DNA of 64,000 nt from Euglena gracilis (Eukaryota; Euglenida; Euglenophyceae; Euglenales), in NCBI GenBank assembly GCA_039621445.1, contig CP154956.1, positions 56,679,220 through 56,743,219 on the forward strand, given 5' to 3'. The translations under genes were made by a program, and so were the position numbers. Below the pieces are notes generated by a model, which was not told the DNA's origin, ran no database searches, and was given only the letters and a program-made list of their open reading frames with translations. This document shows, in pieces, positions 27,729 through 37,843 of this stretch (within the stretch, counting starts at the first letter, position 1; every line of letters begins with the position of its first letter).

Positions 27729-30380
27729 TTGATTTCCATGAAAGATGCCACATACCTGGTGTCCAGCGGCCCAGCAGAGAAAAAAGGAAGCCAGGAGAAG
27801 GCAGCTGAAGCTGGAAGAGACGGAGTCCCAGCTGAAGCCGGTGCAACCAACACAGACCGTCCAGCGACATCATCAGGAATTTCAAGGAAGAAACCTGGAA
27901 TGGAGAAGAGTGGAGGAGCAGCAGGCGCTGGAGACGATGACGGGGCAGCAGCAGAACACCAGTCCGTGGCCGTCGCAACCCCCCCTCCTCCCAATCTCCC
28001 AGAGAAATTTCGATTCCAACAGTTCAACGACGGCCATGGACCCTGGACAGTGGTGGCCAGTAAATCGAGGAAAAGAAATGGGGAGACAGGTCTGGCAGAT
28101 TACCCCCCCTTTTTCTCATCACCACCCCCCACCCAGGGGGAATCAAGGGCATGGAGACCCTTGTCATCAAGGCTATGGCAGCCTTTATCATCAAGGGCAT
28201 GGAGCCCAGCTGCAAGGCTATGGAAGCCAAAAGCTCAGGCTGAAAAGCCATTATATTCAAAATCAAGGGGCCAATGGTGGCCAGTGGAGGCATCAAGACC
28301 TCAAGGCCAGTGGAGGCCATTTCAACCATCCAAGCAAGCCCCACCCCCTTCAGGGGAAGGCCAATGGAGGCCATTATATCCAAGAGGCCAATGGAGGCCA
28401 GGGCCAAAGTATCAAGGCCAATGGAGGCCATTTCAACAAAAATCAAATGGCCATTGGAGGCCCATGCATTCAAGACCACAGCCCTTGGGGGGGAGGCCCA
28501 AGAATGGCTACACCAGGGCCCCCCCAGAAGATAATCAGCCCACACCCCCCAGCTGTATATGTACCTCCCCACTGCAGACACAGACCTTCCCCCATTTTTC
28601 AAAAACAGGGGGAAAGCCTGTCTTTGAACAGCCCTATGGCAGGGCCAGAGGTGACCCCAGTGATGGGGCAGCCAGAGAGGACCCCAGTGATGGGGCAGCC
28701 AGAGCTGACCCCAGTGATGGGGCAGCCAGGGGGAAGGACCCCAGTGATGGGGCCTGTGGAATCCCCAGATACATTACACCCAGGGGTACCCCCTTTCAGA
28801 GCCCTGCAGGCCAGTATCCCCCATTGGGAAAAGGCAGGAGCCAGCAGAGAGGTATTAAACCTGATAAGGGAAGGTGTTATGGCAGATCTTCCCCTCCCCC
28901 CTCAAATGTCCAAAAAAGTTCCATTCAAGACCCCCCAAGAAATAATGACTGCCCAAAAAATTCTGAGAGAATACGAATGTGCAGGGGCAACCAGACAAAT
29001 CCCCCCAGAGGAGGCAAAACATTTTGTTCCTTATTTTATCATTTCCAAAAAGGAAGGGGAAAAGACCAAAGAAAGACTGATATCAGATTGTCGACAGTTA
29101 AATCTCCATTTTACCCCACAGAAATTCAGATTGGAACATATGGGAAACATCTTCCCATATCTAAGAAAAGGTTGGTTCTGTGGAAAAATAGACCTGAAAG
29201 ATGCATACTTCCACTTAAAACTGCACAGCAGTCTGGAGAAACATGTGTGCATGCAGGTGGGGGGGGAAACGTGGCAGTTTCAAGCTGCATGCTTTGGCAT
29301 AAGCAGCCTGCCACAAAAGTTTATGACTCTCATGAGAGTCTGGGAAAGGAAATGGAGGAAGGAAGGAAAGGTAGTTTTCATCTACCTGGACGATATTTTG
29401 CTGTTAGCCCCCAGCACAAAGACAGCAGCCAAGCATTTGGCAGATATGAAAAAAGATCTTTTACTGGCAGGTTTCAGAATAAACCTCCCCAAATCATGTC
29501 TAGAACCAACACAGGAAATAAAGCATTTGGGCCAGTGGATCAATTTGAAAAAAGGCCAGCTGGAAATTCCACAGGAAAAACTAAAATCCTTAAGAAAGGA
29601 GCTAGGCAAGGTGCTCACAGCACAAAAGATGAGCTGCAGAAAACTCAGCTCTATTGTAGGGCAAGTCAGAAGCTATTTAGTTTCAATGCCTTTTCTCAGA
29701 ATTCTGACAGATCAACTTTGCAAAATGGTGGATTTGCACACAAAGTGGGGTTGGGACCACACCCTGACCATTCCCCAGGGGGTCAAAGATCAAATTGTGG
29801 AGTTAAAAACGTTTTTGCAGCCAGGTGTGGGCAGAGCCTTTCAATCCCAGGCCTCTCAGGAACTGTTCTCAGACAGCAGCACCTGGCAATGGGGGGGGCT
29901 GGACAAAAAGTCTGGTCAAAAGGTCCAGGATTTCTGGAGGGACCTGCATGTCCTTCACATCAATCAAAAAGAATTGATGTCTGCAGTGGAAACTGTAAAG
30001 GCTTTGGCAAAACCAAAACAAACCATTGTTCTTCATGTGGACAGCCAGGTGGCAGTCAGTTATTTGACAAAATGGGGAGGCAAAAAGCCATATTTAAATT
30101 CCATCCTAAAACCCCTTCTGTACCATTGCCAAGAAAGGCAAATCAACCTGCAAGTGGTTTGGGTTCCCACAAAAGAACAATTGGCAGACTCCCTGACCAG
30201 GGAGCAAAAAGATCCAGGGGATTATACCCTGAACCTGACCATTTTTCACCTGATTCTGAAGTTTTTCAAAAACCAGATCACCCCAGAGGTGGACATGTTT
30301 TGCACACCCCAGCAACAAAAAATTCCCCAAGTTCATTTGTCGATACCCCCACCAAGGGGCTTTGTTGGTGGATGCTCTGA
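27729..30380 (+). CDS. Element A2 Gag frame, prematurely ended
   Basis: 883 codons corresponding to the Gag-recombinase frame of A1. The Gag part shows DGHGPWTVVASKSRKRNG, then W-rich repeats (GQWRPF, HWRPMHSRPQPLGGRPK) and the tandem DPSDGAAR motif. It stays open across the RT region but ends at 30380, because one extra C in the CACACCCC run at about 30302-30309 shifts it out of the recombinase frame. Confidence 0.7.
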   Translation: MISMKDATYLVSSGPAEKKGSQEKAAEAGRDGVPAEAGATNTDRPATSSGISRKKPGMEKSGGAAGAGDDDGAAAEHQSVAVATPPPPNLPEKFRFQQFNDGHGPWTVVASKSRKRNGETGLADYPPFFSSPPPTQGESRAWRPLSSRLWQPLSSRAWSPAARLWKPKAQAEKPLYSKSRGQWWPVEASRPQGQWRPFQPSKQAPPPSGEGQWRPLYPRGQWRPGPKYQGQWRPFQQKSNGHWRPMHSRPQPLGGRPKNGYTRAPPEDNQPTPPSCICTSPLQTQTFPHFSKTGGKPVFEQPYGRARGDPSDGAAREDPSDGAARADPSDGAARGKDPSDGACGIPRYITPRGTPFQSPAGQYPPLGKGRSQQRGIKPDKGRCYGRSSPPPSNVQKSSIQDPPRNNDCPKNSERIRMCRGNQTNPPRGGKTFCSLFYHFQKGRGKDQRKTDIRLSTVKSPFYPTEIQIGTYGKHLPISKKRLVLWKNRPERCILPLKTAQQSGETCVHAGGGGNVAVSSCMLWHKQPATKVYDSHESLGKEMEEGRKGSFHLPGRYFAVSPQHKDSSQAFGRYEKRSFTGRFQNKPPQIMSRTNTGNKAFGPVDQFEKRPAGNSTGKTKILKKGARQGAHSTKDELQKTQLYCRASQKLFSFNAFSQNSDRSTLQNGGFAHKVGLGPHPDHSPGGQRSNCGVKNVFAARCGQSLSIPGLSGTVLRQQHLAMGGAGQKVWSKGPGFLEGPACPSHQSKRIDVCSGNCKGFGKTKTNHCSSCGQPGGSQLFDKMGRQKAIFKFHPKTPSVPLPRKANQPASGLGSHKRTIGRLPDQGAKRSRGLYPEPDHFSPDSEVFQKPDHPRGGHVLHTPATKNSPSSFVDTPTKGLCWWML

Positions 30381-32343
30381 AGGCAGATTTAAGGGGTCTC
30401 CCCCCAGTTTATGCCAACCCTCCCTGGAGCATCATTCCCCAATGGGTTCAGAGATTAATGTTAAACCCAGACCTAATTTGTCTGTTGATTGTACCCCACT
30501 GGGCTTCGACATCATGGTGGCGCCAATTAATGTCAATCAGGCAGCCAGGCAGCAAGGTTTTGCTAGTACCCCCCCAGTGGGGTCTGTTCACCAACTGCTG
30601 GGGGGAGATGCCCCCCCCAAGGTGGAATTTGGCCTGCTTGATTGTGTCAGGCAAATATTACAATCCCAGGAAGTTTCGATGTCCAGTATCGATACTTACA
30701 TAAAAAATCTGGGAAATGTCAAAAGATATGACTCAGCCTTCAGGGCATTGGTGGGTCAATTATTGCACAAAGGGGTGCCTCTGCAGCAGTGCACTGTCCC
30801 CAAGATGGCTGAAGCCATCCTTGATCTTGCTGTTCATAGCATCAATACTGCACGAAATGCATATGCAGCAGCCTTATTACTCCCAGGGTTTGGGTCTTTG
30901 AGGTTCTCACCCCTTCTGGCTCCTTTGAAAAGGAAGTGGAATGCCAATGTCTGCAAGTATGCCCACTTTTGGGACCCCACTGATTTCCTAGAAAACATCA
31001 TGAGGAATTCCACACCCCTCTCAGACCTATCTGTGAAAGAGCTCAGAAACAGACTCATCATCTGTTGGAGGCTTTTGGCCCTCCACAGGGGGGTTGATTT
31101 AGCCAGGACACAGCGAAAAATCAGTTTCGTGGGAGAAAAAATTTTCATTTTATTGCAAAGGAAAGGGTGGCAATTCCCAAAATGGGAAGAGATTTTGAAT
31201 TTGCCACACACCCCCCTCATCAGCCCATGGCATTTATTGAAAGAATATGTGGAAAGGACAGCCCACATGGTTGGGCACAAAAATAATTTGTTGTGGTCTT
31301 TGGATGGTAAAAGACCTTTGACATCAGAAAGGGTGAATTCCCTAACCAAAGAAATTCTGCAAGAGGGGGGGGTGGACACCACCCACTGGAAACCCCACAG
31401 CACCAGAGGGGCTGGGGTCTTATGGTGGAAAAATGCTGGTTTGCAAGTGGAAGAAGTCCAGCAGCTGGGTCAGTGGAAAAATTTTGGGGCCTTCCAAGCT
31501 CATTATTTGAGACTTGGTGTCGTTTCAAAAATTCAAAAAATTATGGCCCAAAGGGGGGTGCACAGTACCTCACCATCTCGCAGTGCGGAGCCCGAATGGT
31601 CTCGGACTCCCACGACAGAGGAAGGGGGAGGAAGGGACCAAGAGGGCGAAGCACAAGAAGATGGTGAGCCCAACCCTCCCACCCAAAAAATCAGCAGAAA
31701 AAGAAAAACATCCCAACCAGAAAGGGGGCCCCCAACCAAGCAGCCCCAACCACCCACCCAGAAACACAGAAAGAGACCACCATCCCCATCAGGGGGGGGC
31801 CCCCCACCAAGCGACCATGGGAGAGGGGGGGGGCGGGGCCACGGCGGTTCCACTTCGCCAAGGTGTCGGACGAGGCCTCATCATCGCCAACTCCGGCAAC
31901 AAAGGCGCAGTAAGAAGCACCCCCCGCGCACGCACAAACACACCAGAACAAAACAGCCCGCAAGGAAAGCAGGACCTCACCATCTTCTTGTGCTTCGCCC
32001 TCTTGGTCCCTTCCTCCCCCTTCCTCTGTCGTGGGAGTCCGAGAAAAAGCCAACGAAGAGTGGGTTCTGCAGCAGCAGCAGCAACAACCCCCCGCAGTCG
32101 ACATCCTGTTCGCCGGCCCCACCCCCTGAGCGCCGCCGGTCGCCCCCGCGACCGGCGAGTCCCGGTGGGCCGAGGGCCCGGGGGGTCCTCGCCGTCGTGG
32201 AAAACCACCAACAGCAGGGGGGTGGGTGTTTCCGGGGTGGGGCCTGCGCTTTCTCCGGGGGTTGGTGGGCTCAGGCCAACCCCCATTTGTTTCACTCAGG
32301 TATTTTCCCCAACCCCAGCCGGCGCGTAGGATCGTTTTTTTAA
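27745..32343 (+). CDS. Element A2 RT-RNase H fused in frame to tyrosine recombinase
   Basis: RT starts near VLNLIREGVMADLPL with the palm in KIDLKDAYFH and YLDDILLLAPS. RNase H follows (FSDSSTWQWGG and HVDSQVAVSYL). After VDMFCTP the extra C moves translation into the recombinase frame, skipping the DAM-like domain. About 110 unrelated residues later the recombinase begins (LLDCVRQILQSQEV) with HSTRGAG and AHYLRLG intact. A shorter G run near 31790-31800 changes the tail frame, so the ORF runs past the element end at 32044 into flanking sequence. The biological product cannot be told from a mutation or assembly error by sequence alone. Confidence 0.75.
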   Translation: MPHTWCPAAQQRKKEARRRQLKLEETESQLKPVQPTQTVQRHHQEFQGRNLEWRRVEEQQALETMTGQQQNTSPWPSQPPLLPISQRNFDSNSSTTAMDPGQWWPVNRGKEMGRQVWQITPPFSHHHPPPRGNQGHGDPCHQGYGSLYHQGHGAQLQGYGSQKLRLKSHYIQNQGANGGQWRHQDLKASGGHFNHPSKPHPLQGKANGGHYIQEANGGQGQSIKANGGHFNKNQMAIGGPCIQDHSPWGGGPRMATPGPPQKIISPHPPAVYVPPHCRHRPSPIFQKQGESLSLNSPMAGPEVTPVMGQPERTPVMGQPELTPVMGQPGGRTPVMGPVESPDTLHPGVPPFRALQASIPHWEKAGASREVLNLIREGVMADLPLPPQMSKKVPFKTPQEIMTAQKILREYECAGATRQIPPEEAKHFVPYFIISKKEGEKTKERLISDCRQLNLHFTPQKFRLEHMGNIFPYLRKGWFCGKIDLKDAYFHLKLHSSLEKHVCMQVGGETWQFQAACFGISSLPQKFMTLMRVWERKWRKEGKVVFIYLDDILLLAPSTKTAAKHLADMKKDLLLAGFRINLPKSCLEPTQEIKHLGQWINLKKGQLEIPQEKLKSLRKELGKVLTAQKMSCRKLSSIVGQVRSYLVSMPFLRILTDQLCKMVDLHTKWGWDHTLTIPQGVKDQIVELKTFLQPGVGRAFQSQASQELFSDSSTWQWGGLDKKSGQKVQDFWRDLHVLHINQKELMSAVETVKALAKPKQTIVLHVDSQVAVSYLTKWGGKKPYLNSILKPLLYHCQERQINLQVVWVPTKEQLADSLTREQKDPGDYTLNLTIFHLILKFFKNQITPEVDMFCTPQQQKIPQVHLSIPPPRGFVGGCSEGRFKGSPPSLCQPSLEHHSPMGSEINVKPRPNLSVDCTPLGFDIMVAPINVNQAARQQGFASTPPVGSVHQLLGGDAPPKVEFGLLDCVRQILQSQEVSMSSIDTYIKNLGNVKRYDSAFRALVGQLLHKGVPLQQCTVPKMAEAILDLAVHSINTARNAYAAALLLPGFGSLRFSPLLAPLKRKWNANVCKYAHFWDPTDFLENIMRNSTPLSDLSVKELRNRLIICWRLLALHRGVDLARTQRKISFVGEKIFILLQRKGWQFPKWEEILNLPHTPLISPWHLLKEYVERTAHMVGHKNNLLWSLDGKRPLTSERVNSLTKEILQEGGVDTTHWKPHSTRGAGVLWWKNAGLQVEEVQQLGQWKNFGAFQAHYLRLGVVSKIQKIMAQRGVHSTSPSRSAEPEWSRTPTTEEGGGRDQEGEAQEDGEPNPPTQKISRKRKTSQPERGPPTKQPQPPTQKHRKRPPSPSGGGPPPSDHGRGGGRGHGGSTSPRCRTRPHHRQLRQQRRSKKHPPRTHKHTRTKQPARKAGPHHLLVLRPLGPFLPLPLSWESEKKPTKSGFCSSSSNNPPQSTSCSPAPPPERRRSPPRPASPGGPRARGVLAVVENHQQQGGGCFRGGACAFSGGWWAQANPHLFHSGIFPNPSRRVGSFF
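30309..30706 (+). pseudogene. Element A2 DAM-like domain, out of frame
   Basis: The frame 30362-30703 encodes VDALKADLRGLPPVYANPPW and CLIVSGKYYNPRKFRCP, matching residues 850-980 of the A1 polymerase protein. The +1 C about 55 bp upstream disconnects it from RNase H. Confidence 0.85.
31569..31668 (+). repeat. Element A2 internal complementary region
   Basis: 100 bp with the same layout as in A1: 31 bp complementary to the left tip and 69 bp complementary to the right tip (31976-32044). Confidence 0.95.
31886..31983 (+). repeat. Element A2 right inverted terminal repeat
   Basis: Reverse complement of 27493-27589. Confidence 0.9.
32045..32106 (+). pseudogene. Element C gag fragment between A2 and D
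   Basis: 62 bp coding KANEEWVLQQQQQQPPAVDI, framed by A2 on the left and D's LTR on the right. Its last four bases ATCC are the target duplication of D. Translation continues at 44067 as a coiled coil. Confidence 0.8.
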
Positions 32344-32922
32344 TGTTTTCTGAAAATTTGGTGAACACCGAAAAATCTGCCATTTGGTGTGAAAATCTCA
32401 CTTCTCTCTCTCTCACTCTCTTGCACACCTTGATGAAACCAACCCACAAACCAACCCACAGACCAACCCACTTTGGGACTTTGACACTTTGAACAATTGA
32501 GAACAATTGAGAAACTGAATGTGAAAATGTGTGTTTGAAAATGGACAAACCTGGGGGCAAGGAGGAAGGGATGGGAAATAAGGGCGGCGGTGTGGGTGGC
32601 GGTGTTGTAGGGTTCTCCTTCTTGATTTCAATACCAAATTGACTTCAATAACTCCACCAGCAATGCAATGACCAACAAGGTAACTGTCAATTCCAATTCA
32701 ACAATGTGATTGATCAAATCCAATTCAATGTATTTCCGCTTTGCCAAATAATGGGGAAAACCCCTCAAGTTCTGTAAAAAAACAGAATTTGAAAGCGCAA
32801 AGTAATTTGACCCGCTTCCAATTTAAGTCGCGGGTTTTTTTAACTGGTTGGCTGTTACCCGCGACTTTGAAATTTGCGCTTTCTGACAATTTTTGGCTGC
32901 CGGCGAAAGCCGGCGGCCGACA
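32107..32922 (-). repeat. Element D 3' LTR
   Basis: 816 bp, near-identical to 43251-44066. The purine tract at 32923-32931 on the minus strand (GGGAGGGGG) abuts it as the second-strand primer. Confidence 0.95.
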
Positions 32923-32931
32923 CCCCCTCCC
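32923..32931 (-). promoter_or_regulatory. Element D polypurine tract
   Basis: On the minus strand GGGAGGGGG lies directly before the TG of the 3' LTR, the normal place of the plus-strand primer of LTR elements. Confidence 0.6.
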
Positions 32932-33149
32932 TTGCGACCTTAGTCGGACACCAAAAACTCGCCCCCCACCCCCGTTCCTCAACAACAGGGGGGGAATCCT
33001 CCATTCGGCACTCTTTCATCCAAAGCCTATGTCCCACACCCATTCTCCCTTGAATCAACAAATGGGAAACAAACTTCAGGGACTGTGGCTTTCAAGTGCC
33101 TTCAAACCTTTGGGAAAGACTTGGTTCACCAACCAATGAATATTGGGCT

Positions 33150-33450
33150 GCCCCCCCCCCCCGCTTCTCACGGGTGGTATTAGGGTCTTCACCAAATTCT
33201 GCCCCCCCCCCCCTCCAACGGGTCGGGGATTTTTGGTAAAAATTCGGTTGGCGTTCCCCCCCCCCCTTTCGGGTCGGGGGGATTTTTGGTTTAAATTCGT
33301 CATGCCCCCCCCCCTCCTCGGGCCGGGGGGATTTTCGTCAAAAAATCAAGCGCCCCCCCCCCCCTCCTCGGGCCGGGGGAATTTTTGTCAAAAAATCGAG
33401 CGCCCCCCCCCCTCCTCGGGCCGGGGGGATTTTTTGTCAAACCGAAGGGG
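33150..33450. repeat. Element D 3'-region minisatellite with C/G10 blocks
   Basis: Five to six imperfect units of about 50-57 bp. Each has a C9-C13 run, a CTCGGGCCGGGGG box and an ATTTTNGTCAAAAAATC box. On the coding (minus) strand the runs are G9-G13. The region is between the chromodomain stop and the 3' LTR. Confidence 0.85.
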
Positions 33451-33878
33451 GCTCATTATGTGACCAAGAACACCCAAACACAATGTAACCCATCATCTCA
33501 AAGAATCAATCTCCGAACCTACAACACCAGGAGAGAAGAGGAGAGGACGGCAAATATAGGCGTAGTGGGGCGAGTACAAGTACAAATAAAAGTGCGGTGG
33601 GGCAAATATAAGCGCAGTGGGGCGAGTACAACAGCAATGCGGCGGCGAATATACTGAGGTGCCCCGGCCCCCTTGCGGGGCCTTTTTCTCCAATTTCCAT
33701 TCTCCTTGCCAATTCTTGCATTTGTACATTCTCTCATTTACACGCTCATGCGTGTGTGCGTGCACTCACACCCACACGGACGTGCAAATCGGGTTTTTGA
33801 ATTTTAAAAACAGCACTTTGCCTTCCCATTAGGCTCACGGTAGAGCCTTAGACAGGGCCTTATGGCTCACCTTAGAGC

Positions 33879-35078
33879 CTACGGCCCACCGTCAATTTTA
33901 AGTTCGGACATTATGTCCATTTTCACTTTTTTCTCACGGCAATACTTCACAAACTCTTCACTGAAACGGTGAATGAAATTTCCAGCCGGTTCCCAGGTTT
34001 CCTCCCCGTCTTCATATCCGACCCACGTTGTTAAAAACTCCCACTTTCCATCCTTTCCTTTCCGATGCCTTAGAATTTTCTCCACCTCCCACTCATCAGG
34101 TAATGCCTCTTCTTCTTTTTCGGTTCGTTTATAATAAAAAAGAGGCACCCCCTTACCTTCAACTTGGGGTTCCCGATATTCCTTCAAAAAACTCCTATGA
34201 GCTTTTGTCTCTACCCCAGATTTCATCTCAATTACATAACTCTGTTCCCCTTCTCTACCCTTCACGACCCCAGGTCCCACCCACCTAGAGTCAAGCTTCT
34301 CACCCGACCCTTCGGGTCTCTTATACCAAACCGTCGTCCCCACCTTTAGGGGTTCCATTTCTTTCCTCCCCTTATTTATCCTTGCCACCTCCTTCTCGTG
34401 CTTTTTGTTGAGTATCCTAGCCACCCTCCCATCAATGTCTTGCATCCTATGGAAAAACTCCACCGAATCCTCACATTCCTTGGGTGGTTGGTAGGGTACC
34501 CCTGCCAATGGTCTTTCCCTTCCAGTCACAATTTCATATGGGCTGAACCCGCTTTCCCCCTTTACGTCGTGAATTCGGTCCAAAACTTGGGGTAAAGCTT
34601 CAACCCAATTAATTTTTTCCTCCACGTACAATTTTCTCAACACCTCCATCACCTGTTGTCCGGCTCTTTCAACCCTCCCGTTTGCTTGGTGGTGGTACGC
34701 TTGGGAATACGCTTGTCTAATCCCCAAAAGAGCACACATGTTTTTCCACCAAGTGCTTGTAAAATGGCTCCCTTGGTCACTTGAGATGACCGAGGGAACC
34801 CCAAAAGGCCTCCACTGATTTTTCACCACTTCCTTAGCCAACTTGGCACCGGTTAATCCCTTGTCCTTGCATGCAACCCCCACAATCCATCCCGAATGCC
34901 TATCCACACAAAGGGCTAGGGTGTCGTACTCCCCCCATCGTGTAAAACCCTTGGCATTCGAAACAAATCGATGGCAACACTTGTCATTAATGCAGGGGGT
35001 ATGGGTGTGGACTCGATCGGTCCTTTCAAACTCTCCCCCCTCACACTCGCTTGGCATGTGGAACAATTTTTGCTGCAA
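33879..35078 (-). CDS. Element D integrase core and chromodomain
   Basis: 399 codons at the end of Pol. The retroviral integrase core shows DTLALCVDRHSGW, PSVISSDQGSHFTS and the QAYHHQANGRVERAG box with the catalytic Glu. A YKRP-containing linker follows. The final about 60 residues (EVEKILRHRKG, then WVGYEDGEETWEPAGNF) are a chromodomain with the usual aromatic residues, ending in TAA at 33879. In chromoviruses this domain directs integration to chromatin carrying particular histone methylation. The N-terminal zinc finger lies in the upstream frame, so a frameshift separates it near 34960-35000. Confidence 0.9.
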   Translation of the reverse strand: MQQKLFHMPSECEGGEFERTDRVHTHTPCINDKCCHRFVSNAKGFTRWGEYDTLALCVDRHSGWIVGVACKDKGLTGAKLAKEVVKNQWRPFGVPSVISSDQGSHFTSTWWKNMCALLGIRQAYSQAYHHQANGRVERAGQQVMEVLRKLYVEEKINWVEALPQVLDRIHDVKGESGFSPYEIVTGRERPLAGVPYQPPKECEDSVEFFHRMQDIDGRVARILNKKHEKEVARINKGRKEMEPLKVGTTVWYKRPEGSGEKLDSRWVGPGVVKGREGEQSYVIEMKSGVETKAHRSFLKEYREPQVEGKGVPLFYYKRTEKEEEALPDEWEVEKILRHRKGKDGKWEFLTTWVGYEDGEETWEPAGNFIHRFSEEFVKYCREKKVKMDIMSELKIDGGP

Positions 35079-37843
35079 CTTTGGTTGAGTTGTTTTGCAG
35101 CCTTTTCATCAGCCCAAACAAAACGGATTGCCATGTGTTTCCAAACTTTTTCAGGGCCAACGTGCCCCAAAAACTCGTGAATTTCTTGAATCACCAAGTG
35201 TTGAAAACTTTCAGGCACACACAACTTTTCCTCGAAAAACAATTGGCCATTTAGCACTTTGAAGCCCTTTGGCCAAATTGAATCGCCTTTGGTAGCTACC
35301 CACTTTTCTTTCCATGTGGGGCATTGGGAATATGCTTCCCCCCAATCACGCTCCCATACGGGCTTAATATCCTTAGGGGTCGTACTTGGCAGGGCGTCCC
35401 CCACTTCCATACGAGTGTCCCCCCTCGAACTTTCAGCCGTCTCCGGGACAGGGGTCGTCTCCCCCCCCACTTTCTCATCCCAAAAATGAACTCGTTTCTT
35501 TTCTTTCCTGGGCCCTTGTGAGTGGGTGTCCACAGGGGTGTCTTTTCCTCCTGGGTCTACCCCACCCTCGGTTCCCCTCCTTGTGCACTCTCCTTTTTCC
35601 TCCTCAGGTGTTACGTTTTTGCCACTACGGGTTGTCACCCCCCGTATCCAGGCATTACGTAAATTGGGCTGGTTTTTGATTCTTATCTCCAAACACTGTT
35701 TTTCCTCTTCTTTTTCCTCCCGGATAAAATTTTCCATTTCATCCTTGTCTTCGGCTGACCCGTGCTTACTTATATCCCTTAGGGCCTGTGAAGCTGGGTA
35801 TGCCCACCGACTAAGGATATCGGCTATGGTATTTTCTTTACCCGGGATATATCCCACCGTCAAGTCATACTTGGAGAAAATTTGGTGCCATCTCGCCCTC
35901 CTCCCAACCGGACCACTGGGGGTGTCTAGGACTTCCCTTGTCCAAGACTCCAAACTTTGGTGGTCGGTTAAAACCAAAACGGGTTGCAATCCAATCCAAC
36001 TCTCCCATTTTTGTAGTGCCAAAATTATGGCATACGTCTCCAACTCCCTGGGGGTCCATTTTCTTTGCCCCTCGGTCAATTTTCGAGACATAAAAGCCAC
36101 TGGCACAGTTTTTTTCTCAATCACATCCTGGGCTGTGGGTCTTCCTCCCCCCTCCTTCATTTGCTCTAACGTTGCCCCCACGGCGTACCCACTGGCATCA
36201 ACCCTTAGCACAAAGGGTTTATCTGGGTCTACCCGTTGCAACATTAGGCCCGAACACAACCTTTTTTTCAATTTTTTAAAAGCTTTTAAATCCTCCCCAT
36301 CAAATTCCACAGGTTTTCGACTTCCTTTTTTTCCCACCTCCCTGGGGACTTTCAATTTGTCTTGCAGTCGGGCAGCTACTTCCGCATACATGTGAATGTA
36401 TGCATTGTAATAATTTGTGAATCCCAAAAAGGCTCTCAAAGCCGTAATTGTTTTTGGAACCTCCCACTTTTCGATCGCTCGTAACTTACCCGGTGCTGGC
36501 CTCCTAGTCCCGTTTCCTAAAATTTGTCCACAAAATTCAACCTCCTCCACAAAAAGTTTGGCTTTGAATTCATCAGCCACCAAAAGTTCCGTTTTGAGCA
36601 CCTCCAACACCTTCCTCAAATCTTTTTCGTGTGCCCCCACCAGGTCCTCCCCTTCCCCGACCGTTGTCCCCACCAGTATGTCGTCTATATACCCTGTGGC
36701 GATATCCCTTACTGGTGTCAAACGGTCATCGATCATTTGCTGAAATTGCTGGGGGGCATTTGTCAAACCCATTACATTCACCCTCCACTGAAAAATGCCT
36801 TTGGGGGTGAAACAACACGTTATGGGTCGACTTTCTGGATGTAAAGGTTGTTGGTGAAAAGCTTGCTTCAAATCGATGATCGAAAACATTTGGTTTGCAC
36901 CATGTTTGACCAAAATATCTTCAATTTTGGGTAGGGGGTAGTTGCATCGCCTTGTTTGGCTGTTTGGCCCCCTGAGGTCCACCACTCCCCTCCAAGGAAA
37001 ATCGTTGGATTTTTTTGGTACTGGAAAAGTCTGGGACAGCCTTCAGAATTTTTGGCTGTGGCTGGCTCAATGTATTTTTTGTCAAGCCAGTCTTGTGTGA
37101 TTTTTTCAAATGCCTCTTTCCGCTCACCGTGCATGAAAAAAGGTTTCTGTCTGGTTGGCTTTGCCCCCTCCTTCAACGGTATGTATGCATAACCATATTG
37201 TCCTCTTTCGGGGGGGTCTGGAAATGGCGATGACCGAAATACCGTGCCCCGGTAATCTTCCAAAACTTGTTCCCTCAACTTAACCACCCGTTCATCCTCT
37301 TTTTTGTCCTCCCCCTCCCTTGCAATTATCATTCGGTTGATAACTTGCACTGGGGGGTCACTTCCCTCCAAATTTGTGGCAACCTCCCCCAAATCCTCGT
37401 CACTCAAAAATTGCAATTCCTGGTCCAACCCTTCCAATGGCAAACAAAGACCAAGTTTTTGCAACCCAAACGAAGACCCGTCCGCCACAGTCACATTATC
37501 CACTGAAAAATTTGTTTCATCCCTGAATTTTTGCGGACCCCTCCGTCTTTCAACACCCCGCAGAAAAATCAGGTCGGGACTGTCTTTCACCAATGCCTTG
37601 TGGTGTGGAAAAATTCCCAGTTTTGCCTCCGCCAACCACAGGATACATTTGGTGGTCCCCTATCAACCCTTGTCGAATGAGGTTTGCCTCCGCCCCCGTG
37701 TCAATCAAAATTCTGGCCGTTTTTTCCTCCCCATTTGCCAACTTAATCTGGGTTTTTAACAGCAGTTGTCTGTCCTCCCCAAGTTTCTTCGATCCTCCCC
37801 GAGTTTTCGTCCCCCTCAACATTCTTTTTTTCAGCCGCACCAA
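34916..37843 (-). pseudogene. Element D protease, RT, RNase H and integrase zinc finger, frameshifted
   Basis: 37550-37843 holds an aspartic protease (ARILIDTGAEANLIRQ). 36868-37635 holds the linker and the RT fingers (KPFFMHGERKEAF). 34916-36985 starts VVDLRGPNSQTRRCNYPLP, continues with IDLKQAFHQQPL and the YIDDILVG box near 36678-36692, then RNase H (FVLRVDASGYAVGATLEQ and LTDHQSLESW) and the HHCC integrase finger (HEFLGHVG ... CSTCQA). Frame breaks are near 37640 and 37030. Between RNase H and integrase there is an acidic, low-complexity spacer of about 150 residues. Confidence 0.88.

Larger units (their letters stand above)
27470..32044 (+). mobile_element. DIRS-like retroelement A, copy 2
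   Basis: 4575 bp with the same ends as A1 (CCATTCGGGCTCCGC start, GTCCGAGA end), inverted terminal repeats 27493-27589 and 31886-31983, and an internal complementary region at 31569-31668. It is inserted in gag of element C at GA. Joining 27469 to 32045 restores an open gag codon sequence. It is highly similar to A1 but with enough silent and replacement changes that it is not a recent direct duplicate. A +1 C and a shortened G run disturb its frames. Confidence 0.92.

Noticed and set aside
32109-32560. Coding frames in the D LTR (Pro/Arg-rich)
   Set aside because: Present in both LTRs as non-coding repeat and crossing into flanking elements.
35526-36395. 289-codon + strand frame opposite the D RNase H
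   Set aside because: Antisense shadow of Pol; no recognisable domain.
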